A DNA stretch of 64,000 nucleotides. It comes from Raphanus sativus. Taxonomy: Eukaryota; Streptophyta; Magnoliopsida; Brassicales; Brassicaceae. Of the stretch, positions 46,028 through 56,289 are shown piece by piece. The stretch covers positions 17,817,407-17,881,406 of the forward strand of contig NC_079515.1 of NCBI RefSeq assembly GCF_000801105.2. The letters are read 5' to 3'. The notes below the pieces were generated by a model. That model had not been told where the DNA came from and ran no database searches. It was given only the letters and a program-made list of their open reading frames with translations. A program made the position numbers and the translations under genes. Position 1 is the stretch's first letter; every line of letters starts with the position of its first letter.

Positions 46028-46249
46028 ATGGGTGCCAAATGGAACTCAATGATTGCAATATTATTTGTGGTGGCGATGATAACGGCAATGAAACAAGTCA
46101 ATGGAGAAACATTGCAACAATGCCATGAAGATTGCATTCAAAGTTGTGCCACCACCGGCGCACTTCCGTACATATGCCTCCAGAATTGTTACCGTGGATG
46201 CCGCGGCTTATCACCTTCTATAAAAGGTGACGTTTATAATGATTTTTGA
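46028..46249 (+). CDS. Small secreted cysteine-rich peptide
   Basis: 73-aa precursor beginning MGAKWNSMIAILFVVAMITA, a clear signal peptide with likely cleavage near VNG-ET. The mature part has two C-x3-C-x3-C motifs (CHEDCIQSC and CLQNCYRGC) separated by 11 residues, giving six cysteines that can pair in a helical hairpin. This resembles plant thionin-like or other small secreted cysteine-rich peptides; role (defence or reproductive signalling) cannot be read from sequence. The upstream in-frame ATG at 45953 would disrupt the signal peptide, so 46028 is preferred. A GT at 46227 and a good acceptor at 47181-47190 would allow splicing to a 17-nt last exon (47191-47207), changing the tail to VGANA; in that case the Stowaway-like MITEs sit in the intron. 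Confidence 0.65.
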   Translation: MGAKWNSMIAILFVVAMITAMKQVNGETLQQCHEDCIQSCATTGALPYICLQNCYRGCRGLSPSIKGDVYNDF

Positions 46250-46747
46250 ACAAAAAGATGATCTTTTTTGGAAATATATCAAAACAAATATATTTTTATG
46301 ATTATTGAGATATTTTCAAACTATAGAAAATACATGTCCTCTTTTTTTATCAACGAATATATTTTTAGATTAAGTTGTACTAATTTACACTTCTATTTCA
46401 AATCAATAGCTGAGTCTGAGTGCTTATCGAATATCCTTTTTATTTTAAAAGTGTAAATATTATGAATAGTCTGAATGATAATTTGATGATTGCAACATCT
46501 GTCCGGCTAAATGCAATACAAAAAGTCAAAAAGTTTCTTTCCATCAATAGAATCACAATATTCTTCGAAACACAAGATATTGTTTGAGACGTATTATATA
46601 TATTTGTATATATTTTTGACAACCAGTTTCAATATATATATATCGCTTTGATACTTTTCACGAAGATTAAAAAAATTGTATAATTGACTAATATATTTCT
46701 ATTTAATGCATAATTAATTAAATGAGAATTATTTAAATAAAGTTCTA

Positions 46748-46996
46748 TTTCCTCTGTTTTTTAAAGATACATATTCTAGACTTTTCACACATATTAAGAA
46801 ATCACATTAAAAATGCATTGATTTTTGTGAATAACAATTTTTCATAATCTTTAACCAATAAAAATCCAATAAACACAATTAATTTTTTTGAAGTTAACAG
46901 ATTTTCATTAAATAATACATTGAAAAAGTAAAAAATGTATCTTTTTAAAATAATTTTTTTTCTTAGAACATGAATCTTAAAAAAAAACAGAGGGAG
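46748..46996. mobile_element. Stowaway-type MITE
   Basis: 249 bp with terminal inverted repeats (left TTTCCTCTGTTTTTTAAAG; right end AAACAGAGGGAG) flanked by TA dinucleotides (46746-46747 and 46997-46998). The Tc1/mariner-like CTCCCTCTGT end and TA duplication are diagnostic of Stowaway. Confidence 0.75.
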
Positions 46997-47009
46997 TATT
47001 AGTTATTCG

Positions 47010-47118
47010 AAAAGGTAAATAATAGATTAATATGCATTAAAATTATAAAATGACACTTGTTTTAAAATAAAATAAAAAAATTAAAAGTGACATTTATTAT
47101 AAAACAAATGGAGTACTA
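47010..47118. mobile_element. Partial Stowaway-like MITE
   Basis: Two internally inverted stretches (AAAATGACACTTGTTTTA and TAAAAGTGACATTTATTATA) and a right end CAAATGGAGTA. Left end is not identifiable. Confidence 0.4.
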
Positions 47119-47207
47119 ATATTTTATAGAATTGATCATAAATTATATAATTGATGTTTTTTTATAATTGATGGTTTTTACTCTGTGCAGTGGGAGCGAA
47201 CGCATAG

Positions 47208-48074
47208 AATAGAAGAAATAAAGTCATGAATCAGTGTTTGGATTCTTGGGACTTTCAAATTGCTTCTACTTCTATATCCTTATGGCATCAACTGTGTAAC
47301 CCTATTAAATAAATAAAAATAGCAATTGAAAATTACTTTATTTCTTCATACATGGGAACAAGATGAAAAGGAAACACACGATTTGAATAATGAATACAAT
47401 AAAAGATTTTAGTCGTTTCCAAAAAAAAAAAAGTCGTTTCAATCCAGTTTCTCAACAAATAAAATAATCACATAGATCATATCCACAATATTTTTCCGCC
47501 AAACTAATGGTTTCACTTCTTTACCAAAAACGCAAAATGTAAATAGTTCATTTCTACAAAAGTTAAACCTGAATAGCAAAATAATTATTAGAAATTTCTT
47601 TACCATTACACCAACGGCTCATTCGTATCAAATATATTATAATAAAAAAGTTTTGTTCACTCCTAAAAGCAACTCCAATGGTATTACCCACCATTAGAGT
47701 CCTTAGCAATATAATATTTTTTTTTGCTTTTAAAATAGTTAAGGATTTTATTTTAAAATATATGTTCAATGATGTTACCCAATATAGAATCTTTAGGAAT
47801 TTAAAATTATTAAATTCACTATATTCGCTAATCTGAGAAAACAAGTGTTGATAACTTACTCAGACGTCCATCGCAACCATATAATCTGCAACCGGTTTTT
47901 GGATATGATACATAAGATTACAATACCAAAAGCGCATTTTACGCCAATACATCAAACTAGATTACATTTACATTGATTCCACAAACGAATGACGGGCCTG
48001 AAACAAGTGGTAATAAATATGTAGAGATAAGCTTCTGTAATCTTTCCATGAAGATCAAAATCAAAAGAACTCAC
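47208..48074. other. AT-rich spacer
   Basis: No coding signal. On the minus strand 47930-48030 could hold a last exon joined to the candidate exon at 48075-48161. Confidence 0.3.
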
Positions 48075-48161
48075 ATGTGGGGAGGTCTCATCTTTGCAGC
48101 TAAATGTGGCGAAAAATGCCTAATGGTCCGGATCATCTTCTCATTAAAAGTAGCTGCAAAG
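48075..48161 (-). pseudogene. Possible isolated host exon
   Basis: On the minus strand an 87-bp open stretch is bounded by TTGTCTTTTGCAG on the upstream side and by GTGAGT on the downstream side, both good splice sites. It reads FAATFNEKMIRTIRHFSPHL followed by AAKMRPPH. A copia 3' LTR abuts it upstream, so the copia could have inserted into an intron of a gene. I do not recognise the protein. Confidence 0.25.
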
Positions 48162-48189
48162 CTGCAAAAGACAACATAAACCATGAGCG

Positions 48190-49416
48190 TTCACTAGATG
48201 CCAGGGAATACACACACACACAAACCATATTGTTTGATCCGAAAATATAACTCAACCAAGAACTCTCTTTATTAAACTCCCTTAAGGAAAGACTCAAAAA
48301 TCTTAAGCTTCTCAAACACAAACTCTTAAACTCTTAAAGGTTGCAACACCCTTGCAACTCTATATATACTCAAGATAAGTCCTAAACTCATTAGAACTAT
48401 GTTTATCTGAATCCTAATACTCTTAGGATAATGATGACTTGCACTCCAAGTTAATCCTCAAGCTTATCTTCAAGTTTATCTTCAACATTTGCCCCCTTAA
48501 ACTCGAAGTCTTCTATCTCTTGAACTCCAACCAGTTTTCTCATTTCTTTAAACTTAATTCTTCCAAGCGCCTTTGTCAAAACATCCGCCTTTTACTCCAC
48601 ACCTGGTACATGATGAACTTCGATCTGTTCATTCTCAACACACTCTCTAATGAAGTGGTATTGCTTGTGTATATGTTTGCTCCTCCCATGAAAGACTGGG
48701 TTTCTTGTGAGTGCAATAGCTGACCGGTTATCAATGTAGATCGTCACCTTCTTACACGCCTTGTCCGTGATCTCTTCTAGTAGTTCTTGCAACCATATAG
48801 CTTGCTTAGCGGCTTCGGTGGCTGCCATGAACTCAGCTTCACAGGATGACAGAGCCATTGTCTCTTGTTTTTGAGAACACTATGTAATAGGACACGTATT
48901 CAAGTAGAATATGTGACCTGTTGTGCTTCGTCCATCATCCTCGTCGATGTTATGGCTGCTGTCGCTGTAGCCAACCAGCTCCATCTTTGTTCCTCTCTCA
49001 AATGACAGACCGTAGTTTGCAGTTCCCCTCACATATCTCAATACCTGCTTGAGTGCTGCCGCATGTGAACTCTTCGGTTTGTGCATATAGCGACTCAACA
49101 AACCTACACTGTAAGCGAGATCAGGACGTGTATGTAACAGATACCGAAGACAACCGATAGATCTTCTAAACTCCTTTTCATCGACTTCTTGCTCATGTTC
49201 TGACTTTGATAGCACGAGACCAGCTTCCATTGGTGTATGTACTGCATTACAGTCCTGCATTCCTGTTTCTTGAAGTATCTTAGTCGCGTATCGATGCTGC
49301 TTAAGCGTGATCCCACCTTTGTGTTGTTGTACTTCAATGCCAAGATAGTAGGTTAACAGACCTAGATCACTCATCTCAAAGATGGTGGACATCTCACGCT
49401 TGAAGCCTCTTATCAT
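48190..49416 (-). mobile_element. Copia element, 3' half, minus strand
   Basis: Right to left: C-terminal half of reverse transcriptase, RNase H, pol terminus, polypurine tract (48491-48500, AAGGGGGC) and 3' LTR (from 48487 downward, starting TGTTGAAGATAAAC). 5' truncated at 49416, just after the YVDD region would have occurred. Confidence 0.8.
48592..49416 (-). pseudogene. Copia RT thumb and RNase H, broken
   Basis: Opens with FKREMSTIFEMSDLGLLTYY and continues through IGCLRYLLHTRPDLAYSVGL, YSDSSHNIDEDDGRSTTGH; the frame breaks at about 48870 and resumes with ALSSCEAEFMAATEAAKQ, YIDNRSAIALTRNPVFHGRS and FIRECVENEQIEVHHVPG. The RNase H acidic residues (D in YSDSS, E in SCEAEF, D in YIDNRS) are kept. 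A stop follows, then ADVLTKALGRIKFKEMRK in the end piece (about 48530-48590). Confidence 0.8.
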
Positions 49417-49860
49417 GACAATAGTAACAATATTTTATCTAGAATAAAAGTAATAAAAAAAATTAATCCATAATTTTATAAATAACTAAATATTAACAAA
49501 CATATTTGTCAAAAAGGTAAAAAATATGTTTTAATTTATTTGATAAAAAAGAAAAATAACTTTTTAACTTAAAATAGAATATTAAATTAATAAAATCAAC
49601 ATTTTAAATATGAAGATCATATCAATAAAGTTAATTATGCGTATATTATTATTTATTAATAATATTATATAATTTAAATAAAATATTCACCAACATTAAA
49701 TCATCATAACCATTTGTTTATGTTTTAAAAGACGATTTTTCTTAAAATAACTAAACTAAGATAATTCGATTTTTTCAAACCAAAAAAAAAAACAAACAGA
49801 ATACAAACCGGACTAGAAGGTTTTGGCTTTGACTAATGTCAGATGCATAAGAACAGAATG
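49417..49860. other. AT-rich spacer
   Basis: No feature recognised. Confidence 0.35.
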
Positions 49861-49985
49861 AGATTAATTAATATATGTTCTTCTCCAAAACTAGTTCCTT
49901 CAGTAAACCCATCATTTTTTTTCTGAAGGAGATGAGATAATCCTTCTGTACTTAACACAAACAGAAAAGGAGAAAGTGGATGTAA
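49861..49985 (-). pseudogene. LINE reverse transcriptase scrap
   Basis: The minus-strand reading PLSPFLFVLSTEGLSHLL matches the conserved region just before the active site of plant L1-type reverse transcriptases. About 40 codons only. Confidence 0.6.
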
Positions 49986-50750
49986 CTTAGAAAATACAAT
50001 AGAGTTGATCTTAAACCACAGTCTGATACAAACATATAATGGAGTTGATCATTTATTAAAACATAATAACTTAGAAAATATACTTCATCACCAATTTGAT
50101 CCATTTGAGGTTGTAGGCTAAGGCTAACAATAAACAGAGACTAAAAATTCATTCCACTCTACCGTAAGTCTTAGGCATGTTCCTACATTATCTTTGAATT
50201 TTTTAGAACGACAATATTAAGCAAAATGTCTTTTCTTTCTTCTCCATATTTCTTTCGTTTAATTTATTTTATCATTATAATCTTGAAAGAATTTTTCTCA
50301 TATCTTCAATATTGATATTCTTATTTATACATGTTTCTTGATTACTTATTTAATTAACAGATGAATTTATTACACAAATCAACATAATAACTATTGATAT
50401 CAAGTAGTAGTTATACTGACGAAGAATTTTCATACACTGTTATGCCTGTGGATTTAGACACCTTAGCATTCGTAACTGTAGCAATAGCAATTTTTTTTGT
50501 CCTTTTTGGAAGTATTTGACAACTTCCATTGGTTATAGATTCATGTTTGCAAGACGTTTCGTACAACACATCACCATTTTTCTTTGTACAAGTGTCAGGT
50601 GAGGCCAATTTGCTTCGTGTTTTCTGACATAATATACTCTTGTAAGTATCCAATGTTCGTGCATGTCCATTTTCTATTCATGATGAAATAAAATTAAAAG
50701 TAGTTAAAGCATGAATAAGTAGTAAAATTTAAGTTTACTGATAATGATTA
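49986..50750. other. Spacer with one unrecognised 80-codon stretch
   Basis: The minus-strand open stretch 50411-50653 is Lys/Ser/Thr-rich with five cysteines, and I cannot assign it. The rest is AT-rich. Confidence 0.25.
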
Positions 50751-52189
50751 TGTAACACCCGCATTTCCAAAATATAATAATAATAATAATAAATAATAAA
50801 TAAATAATCCTGAAATCTCCATTTATTACTTCGCATAAATAATCTCAATCCTCCATAAATCCAATAAATAGCATAAAATCCAAATAGTAGCATAAATCTC
50901 AAAATCTCAGTAAAGTATAAAACCGGAAGTCTAAAAAAAGAAATAAAGAAAACGCCCAAAAGCACCAATCCGATAGTAATCACTCATGTCTATCCGGCTC
51001 ACCTGAAAGGGGAAAGAAAGAGGGGTGAGAACCAGGGGAGTCACTCAGTGAAGTATGGGATGCTAACCCGCGAACCACAGACTCAATACATAGCACTACG
51101 ACTATTTAAGCCTAGATCTAGAATGAAACAAACACAATGTCTAGTACACCACAACGAATAACAATCAATGCGCTAATAGCACACAGCTACTCTCTGCACC
51201 ACGCATCTCCTCATAAGGATATATACATATACTCGAAGCGTCGCTAGTACAGTCTGTCTCTGTACCCCCGCCCACCGTAGCATCGAAATGCAAATGTCTC
51301 TGCACCACGCCCCACACAGTAGCGTCGAAGCTCAAACGTCTCTGAACTCACGTCCATATCACACCGTAGCGTCGAAGCCCGGACATCTCCGAACTCACGC
51401 CCCATCACATAATCCTTACTCATAACTATGTATATACATATATATAACAATACTCAGCATCAATCATTTTACACAACGGTTGAATCCTCTATTATCCTAA
51501 TCCGGTTTAACAATCAACAATAATAAAACAATCAAGACTCTCAAACAAACTCAATTCACAGAGACAAACATGTTTCGAACCTAAACTTTCCATAATAGCA
51601 GTACTAAACTAGTTCGCGATTTAAACGGAAGTAGCTCTCACCTTAGCAATGGCTGGAAGGAACAACGGAAGATGGTCAACTGAGATCAACTGCAACACGA
51701 GGGTTAACGACTTAGGTTCAGGATCTCAGGAAATAAAGTTTCCAGAAATGGAAACTTTCCTAAAAATAGAAACTTTCCTAAAATAGAAACTTTCCTAAAA
51801 TGGCGGGTTTCCTAAAATAGAATTCTCTAAATAGATTTCTATAACTAGAAATATGGAGACGACAAACTTACTAGAAAAACCGCAGGAAACTCTATCGGAA
51901 ATCTCGCCGGAAGCTCGCCCAAAAATCTCGCCGAAAGCTTGCCCGGAAATCCTACCGGAAAAATTCACTAGTGACTGATCGTTGAATAATTCAACAACTT
52001 GTCACGCGCAAAGAATACTTTGACTTGATGAAAAAAAGGAGAAGGGATGGAGTTCTTATATAGGGCAAAGGAAGAGAGGTAAGTTTCATAAACTTCCAAT
52101 GTGGGACAAAAGTAAAAAAAAAAAGGTTTTGGGTTTTTAATTGTAAAAAGAAAACAAATGGGCTTTGCCCTAAAATTAGGGTCGTTACA
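50751..52189. mobile_element. Solo LTR-like element, 1439 bp
   Basis: Begins TGTAACACCCGC and ends GGGTCGTTACA, a TGTAAC/GTTACA inverted end pair typical of plant gypsy LTRs. It contains internal repeats: three variants of CGTCTCTGAACTCACG-like units (51240-51400) and four of AAACTTTCCTAAAA (51745-51815). There is no adjoining coding region of its own and no matching second copy in the window, hence a solo LTR. Flanking pentamers (GATTA and GAAAA) do not match, so a simple solo LTR with target duplication is not proven. Confidence 0.6.
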
Positions 52190-53962
52190 GAAAATTCGCA
52201 GAGTGGAGAAGAAGGCGAGACCATTGTTGACGCTGATGATGATGAGTACTCGGCTGAAGAAGGTGATGCTCCACAACCACGGAGAAAGTCGCAGAGAGTA
52301 AGTTCAAAGCCGTCATATCTTGATGATTATATTCTTTTGGCTGAAATTGAGAGTGAACGACTATTGATGCTTGTGAACGATGAGCCTTACGACTTCAATG
52401 AGGCTAGAAAGTTAAAAGTGTGGGTCGATGCTTGCAAGGAGGAGTTGTTCTCTATTGAGAAGAACAATACATGGGAGTTGTGCGAGTTACCTGCTGGAGT
52501 GAAACCGATTGGCCTTAAGTGGGTATTTAAAATAAAACATAATGTTGATGGTAGTATTAGCAAGTTTAAAGCTCGGTTGGTGGCAAAGGGTTATGTGCAA
52601 AGACATGGTATTGATTATGACGAGGTCTTTTCACCAGTAGCTCGAATTGAAACAATTCGATTGATCTTAGCGTTGGCTGCTTCTAAAGGATGGGAAATTC
52701 ACCACTTAGACGTTAAAACTGCTTTTCTAAATGGAGAGTTGAAAGAAGAAGTGTTTGTAGTTCAACCCGAAGGCTTTGTTGTAAAGGGTCAAGAGAGTAA
52801 AGTCTACAAGCTCAAACGGGCTCTTTATGGCTTAGGCCAGGCACCAAGGGCGTGGAACTTGAAGTTGAACCAGATACTTTGAGGTCTGAACTTTCAACGT
52901 TGCTCCAAAGAACCTTCTTTATACAGGAAGGAAGTTAGCAATGAGCTGCTGGTAGTAGTGGTCTATGTGGATGATCTATTGGTTGCAGGGTCCTCTCTAC
53001 GGATGATACAAGCGTTTAAGCAAGAGATGGCGTCCAAGTTTGAGATGAGTGACCTTGGTAAGTTGACTTACTATCTGGGAATTGAAGTGCTTCAAGGAGA
53101 AGATGGCATTGTGCTTAAACAGGACAGGCACGCACGTAAGATTCTTGAGGAAACTGGGATGGCTTTGTGCAATGCTACTCATGTTCCCATGGAAATAAAT
53201 GCTAAGTTCTCTAAGTCTCCTGACGAAGGGAACATTGACGAGAAGGAATATCGGCGAATCATAGGCTGCCTGCGTTACTTGCTGCATACTCGACCTGACC
53301 TATCCTTTAGTGTAAGTGTACTCAGTAGGTATATGCAGGCGCCTAAGGAGTCTCACGGAGAGGCACTGAAACAGGTATTAAGGTACCTACGAGGGACGTG
53401 TTCTTTGGGCCTTCGGTTTGTGCGTGGAGATAAGTTGAAGCTAGAAGGTTACAGTGATAGTTCTCATAATGTCGATGAGGATGATGGGAAGAGCACAACA
53501 GGTCATATCTTCTACTTTGGAGACAGTCTTGTAACATGGTGTTCGACAAAGCAAGAAATAGTGGCATTATCTAGTTGTGAAGCAGAGTTTATGGCTGCTA
53601 CTGAAGCTGCTAAGCAGGCTATTTGGCGTCAAGAATTGTTGAGCGAAGTGATGAATGAAGACTGCAGGCGTGTGATCATAAGGGTTGACAACAAATCGGC
53701 AATCCAACTGACAAAGAACCCTGTGTTTCATGGCCGTAGTAAACACATACATCGAAAGTTTCATTTCATCCGAGAATGTGTGGAGAATGAACAAGTGGAA
53801 GTGGAACATGTGCCTGGAACTGAGCAGAGAGCTGACATACTAACCAAGTCGCTTGGAAAGATTCAATTCAAGGAGATGAGGAGTTTGATTGGAGTTAAAG
53901 ATGTGAGTGGGTTCAAGCTTAAGGGGGAGATTGTTGGAGTTAACTTGAAGCCCAAGTATTGA
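52190..53962 (+). pseudogene. Copia reverse transcriptase and RNase H, one stop only
   Basis: One frame runs from 52193 to 53962 with a single in-frame TGA at 52880-52882. Order: acidic linker ([17 protein letters not shown]), RT start ([30 protein letters not shown]), RT palm ([19 protein letters not shown]), the stop, active site VVVYVDDLLVAG, thumb, then RNase H (YSDSSHNVDEDDGKST, ALSSCEAEFMAATEAAKQ, RVDNKSAIQLTKNP) and the end ADILTKSLGKIQFKEMRSL. Everything upstream (gag, protease, integrase) is lost at the solo-LTR border. It is the best preserved retrotransposon coding region in the window. Confidence 0.9.
53920..53931 (+). other. Copia polypurine tract
   Basis: TAAGGGGGAGAT directly before the LTR start TGTTGGAG. 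Confidence 0.8.
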
Positions 53963-54285
53963 TTTGGATAAGTCCTATTTGATTTATGATCTTGAAGGAT
54001 AAAGATCATTATGTGTTTATCAACTAGGAATAGGTTAATTACTTATCTATATATATGATGTCGAGTGTGACGATTTCTATTGTGAGTTTTGAGTTGTGAG
54101 TTTTAACCTAAGGCTTAACAGTATTGTTCTTAAAGCTTTTGTTGAGTTTGAAGTGGAATAAGAGAAGGACTTCTTGTTCAAAAGGTTTCTTGTGATTCTA
54201 TAGAACTGAACGGTAGATTCCTCGTAGTTTAGCTGAGTGTAGGTTTTTGTACTCTTTGGTTCTGTCTGAGAATCGGTTATTACAG
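53932..54285 (+). repeat. Copia 3' LTR
   Basis: Starts TGTTGGAGTTAAC at the polypurine tract. A TATA-like TATATATATGATG lies at 54048. The right end is tentative (…TTATTACA at 54285); the 5' LTR is not in the window. Confidence 0.5.
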
Positions 54286-54361
54286 CTGATGTGTTTGGTG
54301 GTATTACCATACAAGAAAGAGAAGTAGTTTAAATGAAGGAATTAGTAGCTTAGCGCAGAGA

Positions 54362-54675
54362 CTTATGCTAGCGCAAGTCTATTCGTTTCAGAAGCCTTTG
54401 GTTAAGGTTAAGCTTGAGGACTTGATGGGTGATGGCTGCAACTAATGGTTTCAGCTCTGAGAACATTATCGTTACAACTAGAATAGGAACAATGTATAAG
54501 GCGGTTCTTCCTGATGGCTCAGCACTTGCGGTGAAGCATAAGAGTGTAAGCTTGGGGAGAAAGAGTTTCTGTATGAGATGAATCAGCTGTGGGAGCTGCA
54601 TCACCTAAATTAGCGCTAGTTCTTGGTGTCTGTGTTGTGGAAGAAGAAAAGGTTCTTGTTTAGGATTTTAAGCTT
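54362..54675 (+). pseudogene. BIR2/BIR3-type LRR receptor kinase fragment
   Basis: Readable pieces in two frames: SFQKPLVKVKLEDLM, then MAATNGFSSENIIVTTRIGT, MYKAVLPDGSALAVKH and WELH, VCVVEEEKVLV. These match the juxtamembrane and start of the pseudokinase domain of the BIR2/BIR3 family of plant leucine-rich-repeat receptor kinases, which bind BAK1 and dampen immune and brassinosteroid signalling. The LRR ectodomain, membrane segment and most of the kinase are missing, and there are frameshifts and a stop. It is a truncated gene copy, probably captured or left by transposition. Confidence 0.7.
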
Positions 54676-55931
54676 TTACACGTAACTAAAATCTTGTAAT
54701 ATAATTCATGTAATATTTATGAGTAACAAAGTTGATTAGAGGATATGTGTGGGGAAAGTAAATGCATTGATAGAAAGACTAGTAGAAAATCATCTAAATA
54801 ACTCTTAAATTTTTAGAAAAGAGTTTACCAAATCATCTATATATTTTGTTTTAATTTTTAAACTTTAATTAAAATCACTCAAATAACTTCGAAACTCCGC
54901 TAAATCCCACTAAAATAAAAACATTCTACAACTCCTCAAAATCCTCAGTTCAATACACCCTCCTAAACCCTAATCACTAAACCATAAGCCCCAATATAGA
55001 ATATATATTTAATTTACTTTTAATAAAATTAGAAACTAAAAATAATAAATAAAATTTTGTAATATTAAACTATACGATACTATAACTCTCGCCCAATATA
55101 GTATAGATGGAAAGCCATCTTCTACATCTTCTCTTCTTTTCCCAATACGACGACAAATAATGAATGATCCATCATCTATACTTTTCACCATGATATTTCA
55201 CCAGAGTATGAAGACAGAGATATGAAGGCAAATGCTCTTTGAATTCTCTAGGATTGTGACTGATCAGATAAACACCATTAGAAAAGAAGATAACAGATAA
55301 ATACTAATAGCAAAAATAGAAGCAAAAAAGAGACACAAATATAAGTGTTTGTCATAACAGAGAATCGATCTGTGAGGAGGAAAACGAAGAAAAGAAAAAA
55401 AGGTTAACCGGTTGTTTACAAGGGTATTTTGGCTTATATTTCATAAAATATATTGAATATCATAGTCAACTTTTTTTAGTTATCCAGTGAGCTATTAATT
55501 GTTTGAACGTCATAAAATGAAAATTCCCTATTTTTTTTAATTTATTTCTCTTTTTTTCAGTTTTTCTTAAAAGTATTTTTTTCCTAACTCTTAATCACTC
55601 CCACTTTCTTTAAAAACAATTATTCAAGTTTGCAATTTACCTACCAAGAACATAATTCTCTTTTTATGTCTATACTGTGTTTTGAAAATTTTAAAACAAA
55701 CATACAATAAGAACTCTATAAATTAATAATGTTAGGACTTCAAAATTTTATTAATTTATAGAGTTAGTAATTTAGGGGGAATTTTATTTTTTATTTATGT
55801 TTTTTAAAACTATTTTAGTGTAAAAACTGAAAAACAAATATTTCATTTATGATATTATATTTTAAATAAAGTTTATAGAGATATGTGTGATGATTACATA
55901 TCGTAAAAGACAAATTAACTTTTATATGTAG
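54676..55931. other. AT-rich intergenic stretch
   Basis: No coding signal. A short copy of the TCTATAAATTAATAATGTT palindromic motif seen near 44840 occurs at 55711-55770. Confidence 0.4.
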
Positions 55932-56289
55932 CTAGATATGGCACGGGTTTTATTTGATGTTTTAATTCACGAACACATAAAAAGATTGGAAATATTTTTC
56001 TCACGTTAGTTCTTGGATTTTCAGTATATATTGGTGACATTTTAATAACAATAATCTGTTTTCTTACATAATTTTTTATTGATATTCTATTTTAATAATA
56101 ATGGTGTTTTAAATAGTACATTGATATTTATATTTTTTAATAAATACTTCACTTTTTATAATTTTTCAAAATAATATTAGCTATAGTTAATTGAAATATA
56201 TAGAACTGTGAACTCTCTATATTGTTTATATTGTGTAAGAAAACTAAAAATGACACAATTAAAATATTAATATTACATAACACCAGTCA

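Noticed and set aside
55931..55960. Confirmed Helitron 3' end at 55932
   Set aside because: CTAG and one hairpin arm are present, but the second arm is missing and the flanking base is G, so I kept it only as a tentative border.
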